In this document: one piece after another, positions 17,261 to 25,050 of the stretch | How positions within the stretch are numbered: position 1 is the stretch's first letter | Layout: each line of letters begins with the position of its first letter | Assembly (NCBI GenBank): GCA_002506175.1 | Contig: DAXB01000019.1 | Coordinates: 23,227 to 63,041 of the forward strand | Length of the DNA stretch: 39,815 nucleotides | Direction of reading: 5' to 3' | From: Methanomassiliicoccaceae archaeon UBA113 | Lineage (GTDB): Archaea; Thermoplasmatota; Thermoplasmata; Methanomassiliicoccales; Methanomethylophilaceae | Notes under the pieces: model-generated | Databases searched by the model: none | What the model was told of the DNA's origin: nothing | Seen by the model: the letters and a program-made list of their open reading frames with translations, nothing else | Made by a program: the position numbers and the translations under genes

Positions 17261-18154
17261 ATGAAAGAGCAGCGCGGATTCGTTTTCAACACTCCGGAAG
17301 GGGATATGGATCTTCAGATCGATGAGGTAATGCACCTCGCCCACGAAGGGGATCCAGACGGGCTCTACGCTCTTGGAATGGCCTATCTATTCGGTTGGGA
17401 TGTCGAAGCGGATGAGAAACTTGGTTATGATTATCTCAAACAAGCAGTGGATAAAGGACAGACGGAGGCTATGACCCTCCTTGTGCGCATGTTCATGCAG
17501 GGGGAGTATGACGGAATCGATGCAGTGAAGGCTGCGGAGATGTCCATCAAAGCCGCATATGATGGCATACCAGATGCACAGCTGTACGCAGGGCTGGCAT
17601 ATATGGACGGAATATCGGTCCAACAGGATTACACAGAGGCCGCCAGGCTCTTTCGCCTTGCTGCGAACCAGGGCAACGACGAGGCAAGGACTAATCTCGC
17701 CTACATGTTCCAGGAGGGATTGGGAATCGATGCTGACCTGCCGAAAGCCTTCAAACTCTACCGCACAGCTGCGAAGAACGGCAACGTCAATGCCATGTTC
17801 CATCTTGGGATATGCTATGAGTTCGGTATCGGAACAAAAGAGGATCTCTCAATGGCCGCCGATTCATATATGCAAGGAACCGAGAAGGGAGACGGCTATG
17901 CTGCAGAGAGGCTGGCATATCTGGTTTCAGAAGGATACGGCGGCCACGATCCCGACGATTCCAAAGCTTTCGAGTTATTCCTTACCGCCGCAAACCAAGG
18001 CATCCCATCATCGATGTACATGGTGGGATTCTGCTATGCCGGAGGTTCCGGGGTAAAGAAGGATGAGGCTGAGGCCCGCAAATGGTTGAAGATGGCATCT
18101 GACAGCGATATACCTGAAGCAAAAGAGCTGCTTAGCCAGCTTGAATCGGAATAA
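17261..18154 (+). CDS. Sel1-repeat (SLR) protein A
   Basis: A 297-residue soluble protein made of about seven tandem Sel1-like repeats of about 36 residues. Examples are the repeats around ALGMAYLFGWDVEADEKLGY (37-56), YAGLAYMDGISVQQDYTEAA (near 108-127), LAYMFQEGLGIDADLPKAF, and HLGICYEFGIGTKEDLSMAA. Such alpha-alpha superhelices mediate protein-protein contacts in signalling or protein quality control. No signal peptide or transmembrane helix is present. AAGGT at about 17250 precedes the ATG. It ends in TAA, one of four such stops here. A second, smaller Sel1 protein follows, so the two may act together. Confidence 0.93.
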   Translation: MKEQRGFVFNTPEGDMDLQIDEVMHLAHEGDPDGLYALGMAYLFGWDVEADEKLGYDYLKQAVDKGQTEAMTLLVRMFMQGEYDGIDAVKAAEMSIKAAYDGIPDAQLYAGLAYMDGISVQQDYTEAARLFRLAANQGNDEARTNLAYMFQEGLGIDADLPKAFKLYRTAAKNGNVNAMFHLGICYEFGIGTKEDLSMAADSYMQGTEKGDGYAAERLAYLVSEGYGGHDPDDSKAFELFLTAANQGIPSSMYMVGFCYAGGSGVKKDEAEARKWLKMASDSDIPEAKELLSQLESE

Positions 18155-18249
18155 GCTGTTTCGCATTGTCCGATATTGTTCCTTTTGATTCGGACGTTTC
18201 GATCCACAGACGTTTTATCTACTGCCCAAGTGTTTCACAGTCGATCAGA

Positions 18250-18906
18250 ATGGAATCCGACAACATAGCTGAGAACACAGCAATAAGCGAGGCAGAGTCA
18301 CAGTACAAGCTGGGCCTGAACTACATCTACGGTACAGACGTTATAAAGGACACATCCAAAGCCGCTGAATGTTTCCAAAAGGCTGCAGACCTGGGATTTC
18401 TACCGGCTAAAAGGGAGCTCGGAATCCTCCTGGCTTCGGGTGATGGAGTGGAAACTGATATGGAGAAAGCTGTCGGATATCTCTCCGAAGCCGCCGATCA
18501 GCTCGATCCCAGCGCACTCTACCACCTTGGACTCATGTACGAGCTTGGAATCGGAGTACCCAAGGACCTTCAGAAATGCGTCCGCATGCTTGCGTACGCC
18601 GCAGAGATGGGCTATCCTGGAGCGGATGTCGATGCTGAGAGGATAGATAAGTTGCTCTACGAGGAGAGGGCCAAGAAGCTCCGTGCCAGACCCATTCTCC
18701 ATCTCCAGATCTCCGATGTGGATGTAGAAGCAGCATGTTGCAAACCGATGTTGGATAAGCTGCTGGCTGAGGAGATAGTTTTCATAGATTCATACAAAGG
18801 GCCAGCTCTCCTCGGTGAGGACAAAGATGGCATGGACACTGTCCTCGAATGCTGCCCATTCTGCGGAGCGCCCATTCAACTGATTGACCGTGACACGAAG
18901 TTCTGA
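18250..18906 (+). CDS. Sel1-repeat protein B with C-terminal cysteine motif
   Basis: About 218 residues. Three Sel1-like repeats (YKLGLNYIYGTDVIKDTSKA; ELGILLASGDGVETDMEKAV; HLGLMYELGIGVPKDLQKCV) are followed by a separate domain ending in ECCPFCGAPIQLIDRD. This CPFCGAP motif looks like half of a zinc ribbon, with a Cys-Cys pair earlier (EAACCKPM) as the possible other half. The start at ATG 18250 is preferred over a TTG at 18166, because the repeats begin soon after it and a TATA-like TTTTATCT lies at about 18213-18220. It is followed four bases later by the coiled-coil gene. Function unknown. Confidence 0.85.
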   Translation: MESDNIAENTAISEAESQYKLGLNYIYGTDVIKDTSKAAECFQKAADLGFLPAKRELGILLASGDGVETDMEKAVGYLSEAADQLDPSALYHLGLMYELGIGVPKDLQKCVRMLAYAAEMGYPGADVDAERIDKLLYEERAKKLRARPILHLQISDVDVEAACCKPMLDKLLAEEIVFIDSYKGPALLGEDKDGMDTVLECCPFCGAPIQLIDRDTKF

Positions 18907-18910
18907 TAAC

Positions 18911-19375
18911 ATGGATTCCGACGGAGAGATAGAATTGCTTCTGGAGAAATTGAATATTCTCAGAGAGCAGATGCCGGAAACACCGCTGGACGCAGAGAAA
19001 AAGGCCTTAGAAATCGGTCTTCTCGAGGAACAGCTTGCCGAGCTCTACGAACAGGGCGGGAAGAAGATTGCCGAGGTCAAGAATGAATCTCTAGATGACC
19101 TTACCGAACAGATAAAATCAATCACCGATGAGCTCATGGAGCTCGAGATAAAGATGCTCAAGGCCGAGATGAACAACGACGACAGCGAGAAAGTCAAATA
19201 TCAGATGTGCGCGGAATCACTCAAAGCCAGACGTCAGACCCTCATCGATGAGGTAAGAGCGATGAACGGGCAGTCCAAGACATTAGAAAAGGACGGTCTC
19301 GAATCAAGGGTCGAAGCTCTCGAGAAGGAAGTAGCTGACCTTAAAACGCTTGTATATCAACTATTGACGAGATGA
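18911..19375 (+). CDS. Coiled-coil protein of unknown function
   Basis: A 154-residue, highly charged, Glu/Lys-rich protein that is helical throughout. Heptad-like patterns run through ELLLEKLNILREQM, LEEQLAELYEQGGKKIAEVK, LTEQIKSITDELMELEIKMLKAEM and SRVEALEKEVADLKTLVYQLLTR. It probably forms an extended dimeric or oligomeric coiled coil. The ATG at 18911 directly follows the preceding stop. The upstream TTG frame starts inside the previous gene and is not needed. Its TGA overlaps the ATG of the phosphoribosyltransferase gene (ATGA at 19372-19375). No family is recognised. It may be a scaffold for the neighbouring Sel1 proteins. Confidence 0.8.
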   Translation: MDSDGEIELLLEKLNILREQMPETPLDAEKKALEIGLLEEQLAELYEQGGKKIAEVKNESLDDLTEQIKSITDELMELEIKMLKAEMNNDDSEKVKYQMCAESLKARRQTLIDEVRAMNGQSKTLEKDGLESRVEALEKEVADLKTLVYQLLTR

Positions 19376-19938
19376 TTGTGATGAAAACCGACCTCATCGA
19401 ACAGGCTTATCTCCTGTCCAAAGTCACCGATAAGAACGGTTACCCTTATGCGGTTAACCCGATAACAGACGGAACGCCCGAGATTACCAAGGAACTCCTG
19501 GAGCAGATAACAGATGATCTCATAGAGGTTTGCGATCTGAACTGCGATCTGATTCTGGCTCCAGAGGCTATGGCGATACCTTATGCAACACTCCTGACGT
19601 ACAAGACAGGCATACCCTATCAGATCATAAGGAAGAGGAAGTACGGACTTCCAGGAGAGATTGAATTCACCAAATCCACTGGATACGCCAAGTCCGAGAT
19701 GTTCCTAAACAACGTCAAACCCGGTACCAGAGCCATCATCATAGATGACATCATTAGCACCGGAGGATCCCTTCTTGCAATTATACAGAATCTCAGGAAC
19801 AACGGGATAGAAGTAACCGAAGCCGCCATGGTCCTTGACAAGAGCAACGATTTGGCCAAACTCGAGAAAGAAGTCGGAATACCCATCAGAACGCTGGTCA
19901 GAGTGGGTGTAGACGGCAAGAAACCAATCATATGCTGA
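19372..19938 (+). CDS. hpt: Archaeal hypoxanthine/guanine phosphoribosyltransferase
   Basis: Type I phosphoribosyltransferase of 188 residues that joins PRPP to hypoxanthine (or guanine) to give IMP/GMP. The archaeal Hpt signature VNPITDGTPEITKELL (28-43) is present, and the PRPP-binding loop AIIIDDIISTGG spans 121-132. Either ATG 19372 (overlapping the preceding TGA) or ATG 19381 could start it. Adenine deaminase follows nine bases after its stop. Together they would turn adenine into hypoxanthine and then IMP, so the genomic context supports hypoxanthine over adenine as the substrate. Some proteins of this fold act as purine-sensing regulators, which is a less likely alternative. Confidence 0.87.
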   Translation: MIVMKTDLIEQAYLLSKVTDKNGYPYAVNPITDGTPEITKELLEQITDDLIEVCDLNCDLILAPEAMAIPYATLLTYKTGIPYQIIRKRKYGLPGEIEFTKSTGYAKSEMFLNNVKPGTRAIIIDDIISTGGSLLAIIQNLRNNGIEVTEAAMVLDKSNDLAKLEKEVGIPIRTLVRVGVDGKKPIIC

Positions 19939-19947
19939 TGTGATAAT

Positions 19948-21639
19948 ATGAAGACACTGCTTAAAGGCGCAAAAATACTCAACGTTTTCACAGACTCCCT
20001 TGAAGATGCCAACCTTCTGATCGAAGACAAAAGAATCGCCGGAATCGGGGATTACACTGATGCTGATGCAGACAAAGTGGAGGATGTGACTGGAAAGATA
20101 CTCATCCCCGGATTGATCGACGGACATATGCACATCGAGAGCTCCCACCTTCAGCCAGCCGAGTTCGCACGCGCCGTCCTCCCCCATGGTACAACTACCA
20201 TCGTAGCAGACCCTCACGAGATAGTAAATGTCTCGGGACTCATAGGAATGAAGTACATGCTGGAAGCCAGTGAAAACATCCCTGAGACAGTTTTCTTTAT
20301 GGCGCCATCATGCGTCCCTGCAACTGCCATGGACGAATCCGGATCGGAGTTCGATTCGGATGACATCAAATATACCTACAACAACAAGAGGGTCCTCGGA
20401 CTTGCCGAGATGATGAATTATCCAGGAGTCATCTACAAGGATCCGGAAGTTCTTAAGAAGATCAAGGACGCTAGAGACCTCGGCTTAATCATCAACGGCC
20501 ACGCACCTTTACTCTCAGGTAAGGACCTAGACAAGTACATCGCTCAGGGAATCCAGGATGATCACGAATGCTCCTCCTCAGAGGAGGCCAAAGAACGCAT
20601 CAGGAAGGGTCAGTGGCTTATGATCCGCAATGGAACAGCTGCTAAGAACCTTCAGGCTCTCCTGCCTCTGTTCGACGAACCCTACAACAGGCGCTGCCTG
20701 CTTGTGACTGACGATATCCACCCTTACGACATCCTCAGGGACGGGCACATCGATTCCATCATCCGCGAGGCTATCAGATCGGGCAAATCCCCGTTCGTAG
20801 CCATAAGGATGGCAACCATCCAGGCGGCTCAGTGCTTCGGCATGAGATTTATTGGAGCTCTCACTCCTGGTTATGAAGCTGATATCGTTGTCCTGGACGA
20901 TCTTGAAACCCTGAAGATAAGGGATGTCTATCAGGACGGTAAGAAAGTCGTCGATAACGGTGTCACCCTGCCATTTGACGTTCCAAAAGTCCACCCCGAG
21001 ATAATGAAAGCAATCAAGAACTCAATCTACATGAAGAAAGTCCAGGAATCGAGGTTCCATATCGAACCTTCAGGAAAGAGATGCCGTGTCATCAAGGTCC
21101 TGAAGGGACAACTACTTACCGAATCGTTCGAGACCGAGATTGATTTCTCGAAGAACAACGGAATCGATATCGACAGAGATATCCTGAAGTTCGCGGTTTT
21201 CGAACGTCACTCCGGAACAGGCCATATGGGGATCGGATTCATCAACGGTCTCTCGCTCAAGGCAGGTGCCATCGGAACATCTGTCGCACACGACTCTCAT
21301 AACATCCTTGTAGTCGGTACCAATGATGCTGACATGGCCCTTGCCGTCAACCATGTCCGTAAGATGTGCGGAGGATATGTGGTCGTACGTGACGGAAAGA
21401 TCCTTGCGGAGATGCCCATGCCGCTCGGCGGACTGTTATCTATCAAAACCGCAGAGGAAGTCGCTCAGGAGAACGTCAATCTCGTGCGTACCACCCGTGA
21501 ACTTGGTGTACCACCCGAAATCAAACCGTTCATGACACTCTCTTTCATGTGTCTAACCGTCATCCCGCACCTGAAGCTTTCGACGCTCGGATTGGTAGAT
21601 GTCGACAAACAGGAGATCGTACCACTGTTCGTTGATTGA
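19948..21639 (+). CDS. ade: Adenine deaminase
   Basis: Metal-dependent amidohydrolase of 563 residues that converts adenine to hypoxanthine and ammonia. The Ade-type active-site strand GLIDGHMHIESS (55-66) carries the metal-binding His pair. HGTTTIVADPHEIVNVSG follows, with NGHAPLLSG and DDHECSS further on and the late TDDIHPYD segment. The C-terminal Ade domain includes ERHSGTGHMGIGFI and THDxHN-like VAHDSHNI. The length agrees with the family (about 550-600). It lies directly downstream of hpt, forming an adenine-to-IMP salvage pair. A strong hairpin terminator closes the operon. Identification is secure. Confidence 0.96.
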   Translation: MKTLLKGAKILNVFTDSLEDANLLIEDKRIAGIGDYTDADADKVEDVTGKILIPGLIDGHMHIESSHLQPAEFARAVLPHGTTTIVADPHEIVNVSGLIGMKYMLEASENIPETVFFMAPSCVPATAMDESGSEFDSDDIKYTYNNKRVLGLAEMMNYPGVIYKDPEVLKKIKDARDLGLIINGHAPLLSGKDLDKYIAQGIQDDHECSSSEEAKERIRKGQWLMIRNGTAAKNLQALLPLFDEPYNRRCLLVTDDIHPYDILRDGHIDSIIREAIRSGKSPFVAIRMATIQAAQCFGMRFIGALTPGYEADIVVLDDLETLKIRDVYQDGKKVVDNGVTLPFDVPKVHPEIMKAIKNSIYMKKVQESRFHIEPSGKRCRVIKVLKGQLLTESFETEIDFSKNNGIDIDRDILKFAVFERHSGTGHMGIGFINGLSLKAGAIGTSVAHDSHNILVVGTNDADMALAVNHVRKMCGGYVVVRDGKILAEMPMPLGGLLSIKTAEEVAQENVNLVRTTRELGVPPEIKPFMTLSFMCLTVIPHLKLSTLGLVDVDKQEIVPLFVD

Positions 21640-21645
21640 TTATAT

Positions 21646-21682
21646 ACTCCCGGCCTCAGCCGGGAGTTCTTTCTTTTATCTT
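21646..21682 (+). terminator. Hairpin terminator after ade
   Basis: Perfect 9-base arms ACTCCCGGC (21646-21654) and GCCGGGAGT (21659-21667) with a CTCA loop, followed by a T-rich tail (TCTTTCTTTTATCTTTTTC). It lies seven bases after the ade stop and ends the Sel1-hpt-ade transcript. Confidence 0.85.
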
Positions 21683-21735
21683 TTTCATACGATTCCGATG
21701 GAATCCGTTATCTATACGGTTTCAGATTCTGGGGC

Positions 21736-22614
21736 ATGTTCGCAGACGCCTGTCAGAAGGCAGTTAGATACACGCGCCCGATAGCTATATCAACCCGTCA
21801 GCACGACGGTACACTCAGGACCGATGTGGCTTCGATGATCGTGGTCAACTCCGAAGGATGGGCAATCACAGCTGGGCACGTCTTCGATTCCTTTGTGAAA
21901 TTCCAGGGCGACGACAAGAAGATGAAAGAACTGGAGCAGATTAATCTCTCTCGTCAGCAGAAGGCCGGATCCCCCAGTCCCGAGATTAAGATAGATGGCA
22001 GCCTCATCACCAACCATTCGTTCTGGTGGGGCTGGGACGGCGCACGTTTCAACAATGTCTACGTCAACAGGCAGATTGATATCGCCATCGGAAAGATAGA
22101 TAATTTCGACCCTTCCTGGGTCAAAGAGTATCCCGTATTCGCTGATCCAGATAAGATGAGGTTAGGAACCAGCCTCTGCCGCGGAGGATATCCTTTCATA
22201 AGCATCAAGCCCAACTTCAATCCCCAATCCATGACATTTGCGATTCCCAAGATCACTGAGAGCGAGTTCTACCCCACCGATGGAATGCTTGGACACACAA
22301 TATACAGGGGCAAGAGCATCGACGGAGGTTATGATATGCATTATATCGAGACTTCTACTCCGGGCCTCAAGGGACAATCAGGAGGGCCGATCTTCGATTC
22401 CGATGGACTTGTCTACGGCATGCAGACCCACACCGATCATCGCGAGCTCGGATTCCACCCTACTGCTGAGTTGGACGGTCAGAAATACATCGAGAATCAG
22501 TTCATCAACATCGGCGTCGGACTTTCCACCAGGACTTTGATCGATATCTTCAAGTCCAAACATGTCAAATTCGACATGGAGGGCGATGAATCCGGTTTCC
22601 GGATCATAGACTGA
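21736..22614 (+). CDS. Trypsin-like (chymotrypsin-fold) serine protease, cytoplasmic
   Basis: A 292-residue protein with the catalytic triad of a chymotrypsin/DegP-like protease: His48 in AITAGHVF, Asp115 in RQIDIAIGKI, and Ser215 in LKGQSGGPIFDSDGLVYG. No signal peptide, membrane anchor or PDZ domain follows, so it should work inside the cell, which is uncommon for this fold in methanogens. A segment of about 60 residues (50-110, with KKMKELEQINLSRQQK and HSFWWGWDG) is inserted between the His and Asp strands. A TATA-like box near 21708-21717 is about 25 bases before the ATG, suggesting a leaderless mRNA. It abuts the convergent HAD gene with no gap. The target is unknown. Confidence 0.87.
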   Translation: MFADACQKAVRYTRPIAISTRQHDGTLRTDVASMIVVNSEGWAITAGHVFDSFVKFQGDDKKMKELEQINLSRQQKAGSPSPEIKIDGSLITNHSFWWGWDGARFNNVYVNRQIDIAIGKIDNFDPSWVKEYPVFADPDKMRLGTSLCRGGYPFISIKPNFNPQSMTFAIPKITESEFYPTDGMLGHTIYRGKSIDGGYDMHYIETSTPGLKGQSGGPIFDSDGLVYGMQTHTDHRELGFHPTAELDGQKYIENQFINIGVGLSTRTLIDIFKSKHVKFDMEGDESGFRIID

Positions 22615-23256
22615 TCAAAAGATATCCATAAGTTCTTTCGGGGAACTGACGCTTCTGCAACCGTTATGCCGGCAGAACTCCTCGGTTACTTCATATCCGT
22701 ATATCGCTCCGATGAATTCGACTCCGGCTGAATGAGCGGAACGGTAATCGTCGATTCCATCTCCGATCATCACCGCATCTTCGGGCCCGATATCGTTAGC
22801 CATGAGACACGATTCGATGAGTTCGAGCTTTGTGATCGGTGTGGTGAAATTGGTACCTTTTATCGTAGTGAAGAAATGATCCAGATGGTTCATTGCCAAT
22901 GTGCGCGATGCATAATCTTCTACCATCATCGTGGCAACGGACATTCTATAACCTTTATCCGCAAGATAGGTAAGAGTGTCCTTCATTCCTGAAAATATCT
23001 CGGACATCCCCTGTCCTTTCTGCGTGTAGTATTTCACGTATATCTCCACGGCCTCCATAACCTGATCAGGCCTTAGGTCGAGGATCCTCATAATGTTCTT
23101 TTCAAAAGAACCGCTCAATCCGGTACGTAAAAGCTCCGAAGAAAGGTCATACTTACCGTAATGTTCCCCGGTCTTTTGGAAACAATATGCAATGCCAGGC
23201 GAAGAATCGTTGATGGTACCGTCCATATCGAATATAATCAACTTCTTCTCAGCCAT
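22615..23256 (-). CDS. HAD-superfamily phosphatase (phosphoglycolate phosphatase-like)
   Basis: A 213-residue haloacid dehalogenase-type hydrolase with motif I IIFDMDGTINDS (nucleophile Asp10 and general acid Asp12), a helical cap (GIAYCFQ to KGQGMSEIF), motif II around VATMM, the lysine region TPITKLEL, and motif IV MIGDGIDDYRSAHSAG. It resembles the PGPase/beta-phosphoglucomutase group. Its substrate could be phosphoglycolate or another small phosphoester. The stop codon lies directly next to that of the protease gene on the other strand. Upstream is an AT-rich region shared with the divergent unknown gene at 23372. Confidence 0.92.
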   Translation of the reverse strand: MAEKKLIIFDMDGTINDSSPGIAYCFQKTGEHYGKYDLSSELLRTGLSGSFEKNIMRILDLRPDQVMEAVEIYVKYYTQKGQGMSEIFSGMKDTLTYLADKGYRMSVATMMVEDYASRTLAMNHLDHFFTTIKGTNFTTPITKLELIESCLMANDIGPEDAVMIGDGIDDYRSAHSAGVEFIGAIYGYEVTEEFCRHNGCRSVSSPKELMDIF

Positions 23257-23339
23257 GGCTGTTGCGATACGTTAATAATTTAAGTGATTATCTGAAACCT
23301 GAGGAATGGTTTAGTAATGATTCTTAATTAATTAATGTA

Positions 23340-23365
23340 ATTAAGACATCAGCTAAATTAATTAA
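23340..23365 (-). repeat. Copy of dispersed AT-rich palindromic motif
   Basis: The minus strand reads TTAATTTAGCTGAT-GT-CTTAAT within a longer TTAATTAA context. It differs at only two of 26 positions from the copy at about 24694-24719. It ends six bases before the ATG of the unknown gene at 23372, a position suited to an operator or a 5' leader element. Confidence 0.5.
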
Positions 23366-23371
23366 GGTACA

Positions 23372-23764
23372 ATGCAGAAACAGCAGCTAAGCAGAAAACA
23401 ACTGTCCTCGATGTTCAGAATCGGTGCAGAACGCAAAGAGAAAGAAATTCAAAGGTTCAACCTCCTAGCGCTCGAAGATCCAACCAAAGGTAAACAGTAC
23501 ATGGAGATTGCAAAATACCTTGCAACGGACAAGCGCTATTACGAACTCGCATCATACTATTATGCAGAGGATTTCGAGCATTTCGAGAACAGTCAGGATG
23601 AGGATCTTCTTACACTGGTTTCTTGCAGCGAGCTTTCGCCGAGAATGTATGCTGTATACCTACGTTTACTCCCGCCTGGAGACAAAGGTATGGAGGAGAT
23701 AACACACCAGTACATTCTTGGACTGAAAGGTCTTATCTGTTCCATGAAGGAAGGCAAATTATGA
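23372..23764 (+). CDS. Protein of unknown function (first of overlapping pair)
   Basis: A 130-residue, soluble, charged protein predicted mostly helical, without signal peptide, membrane segment or catalytic motif that I can name. The region ERKEKEIQRFNLLALED followed by KYLATDKRYYELASYYYAEDFEHF has a TPR-like look. AAGGT sits six bases before the ATG. The TGA overlaps the ATG of the next gene (ATGA at 23761-23764), so the two are translationally coupled and probably interact. Not recognised. Confidence 0.75.
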   Translation: MQKQQLSRKQLSSMFRIGAERKEKEIQRFNLLALEDPTKGKQYMEIAKYLATDKRYYELASYYYAEDFEHFENSQDEDLLTLVSCSELSPRMYAVYLRLLPPGDKGMEEITHQYILGLKGLICSMKEGKL

Positions 23765-24525
23765 TTTTCGATTCTGAGGCACTAAATGTCATCAGATCTG
23801 TAAAAAAGATCAAGATTTCGAAGAGGGCATCCATAGCAGTTGATAACTCTATTCAGTTGGCTGTACGCACCTCTCTGGACTCCCAGTTAGAGAACGATAT
23901 TGAGCGTTGCAGAGTTATGGAGAACATAGCCTCAAACGATTTTTCCACCATATTAGAAGATCTCAATAGGCTCCTGCCTTCCAAATCTTCTAATGATATT
24001 GAAATAATGCAGTTCTACCTCCATATGCTTGATGAGGATGAGACCAAGCTTGAGGCATCATTCCTTTTCTACACATCAGTCTCAATTAGCCTCTATATGC
24101 ATTTCCTTAAAGCTGTGCCGATCTATCAAGATACACTCACAGGTAAGAACCCGGTCTCTTATTCTGAATATGTAAATTACCAGAAGTTACGTGCGATCTT
24201 CGAGGATTCTTATCAGCGCTATGAGATTTTGAAAGATGACACTGATCTTCCTTATGATAAAGCCGGAGAATACATCGAATGTATGGAAGAAGAATGCAGT
24301 ATATTCTCCAGGATACATCAATCCAAGACTATTGATATGGATGAGCTCATAATGCATATCGATTGGTCCGATTCTGTGGAACAGGATGCATTCAACAAAT
24401 TGTTCCTTCCGGAAGTACCTGTTGAATTGCGCAAATCTGTTTTGGATTATCAAAAAGAAAGGGAGCATCGTTTTGATGTTCTGTTGTCAGAAATACTTGT
24501 AAATTACGAATTGGGGCTCTTTTGA
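23761..24525 (+). CDS. Protein of unknown function (second of overlapping pair)
   Basis: A 254-residue soluble protein, mainly helical and acidic, without membrane segments. It starts at the ATG overlapping the previous stop. A longer frame from 23623 exists but runs inside the upstream gene and lacks support. Sequences such as NDIERCRVMENIASNDFSTI and SEYVNYQKLRAIFEDSYQRY suggest a helical bundle. No known motif is seen. It is followed by about 500 bases of very AT-rich DNA holding palindromic repeats. Together with its partner it could be an accessory two-protein unit. Function unknown. Confidence 0.72.
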   Translation: MIFDSEALNVIRSVKKIKISKRASIAVDNSIQLAVRTSLDSQLENDIERCRVMENIASNDFSTILEDLNRLLPSKSSNDIEIMQFYLHMLDEDETKLEASFLFYTSVSISLYMHFLKAVPIYQDTLTGKNPVSYSEYVNYQKLRAIFEDSYQRYEILKDDTDLPYDKAGEYIECMEEECSIFSRIHQSKTIDMDELIMHIDWSDSVEQDAFNKLFLPEVPVELRKSVLDYQKEREHRFDVLLSEILVNYELGLF

Positions 24526-24616
24526 ATTTTATCTTTATTAATTAAGCTAAATACTTTACTAAATATATTAATTAAATACGATGCATCGCTACAATCTATA
24601 ATAGCAATTGATCGTT

Positions 24617-24657
24617 ATTAATAAAGCTAGTAGCTTAATCGACTAATTAATTTATGC
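24617..24657 (+). repeat. AT-rich palindromic repeat, copy A
   Basis: Contains the 13-base palindrome AAGCTA-G-TAGCTT followed by AATCGAC and, later, ATTAATTTATGC. The order of blocks matches copy B 80 bases downstream. Confidence 0.55.
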
Positions 24658-24696
24658 ACAAATATTTTTGGTACTTGAATTATTCAATTAATGTTA

Positions 24697-24753
24697 ATTA
24701 ATTTAGCTGATAGCTTAATCAACGTGATTAATTAAATATTAATCAATTTATGC
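24697..24753 (+). repeat. AT-rich palindromic repeat, copy B
   Basis: ATTAATTTAGCTGATAGCTT, then AATCAAC, then an inner palindrome GATTAATTAAATATTAATC, ending TTTATGC. It shares TAGCTTAATC and TTTATGC with copy A, and nearly 26 bases with the inverted copy at 23340. Confidence 0.55.
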
Positions 24754-25022
24754 GAAATTTGAAGCAAAATAATCATTTTTTCAATAGCGTCTGATACATT
24801 TAGGATTTTTTCTTAAATTTTGTTTTTTCTTTTCAAAAATCAATGTTTTTCCGATCATTACCCGTAAACGACGGTCTCCCGAATATCAACTTAAACTATA
24901 GATTATTGAAACGAAAAGTATGGGTTACTGAAAACAAATAGCGAATACATTGAAAATTGAATAAATAGAGCAAAAAAATTGATTTTTTGAACAATATAAT
25001 TTTTTTAGATGTAAATAAAGAG

Positions 25023-25046
25023 GAGCGGGACGGAGACGCCCCGCTC
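25023..25046 (-). terminator. Hairpin terminator of the MFS gene
   Basis: On the minus strand GAGCGGG and CCCGCTC form a 7-base stem with a 10-base loop, followed by CTCTTTATTT. It starts four bases after the transporter stop. Confidence 0.7.
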
Positions 25047-25050
25047 GGTT

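Larger units (their letters stand above)
24526..25050. other. AT-rich intergenic region with palindromic repeats, no gene
   Basis: About 525 bases, extremely rich in A and T, with no ORF worth calling. It contains two clear copies of a palindromic motif (24617 and 24697), a weaker start of one near 24540 (TTAATTAAGCTAAAT), other short palindromes such as GATTAATTAAATATTAATC (24726-24744), several T-runs, and, at its right end, the terminator of the minus-strand MFS gene. Confidence 0.7.

Noticed and set aside
23623..23760. N-terminal extension of the second unknown gene
   Set aside because: It lies inside the preceding gene in another frame. The ATG at 23761 forms a standard ATGA overlap.
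24526..25050. CRISPR array or origin of replication in the repeat-rich gap
   Set aside because: Copies are few, imperfect and irregularly spaced with no cas genes near. No origin-recognition gene or typical origin boxes are seen.
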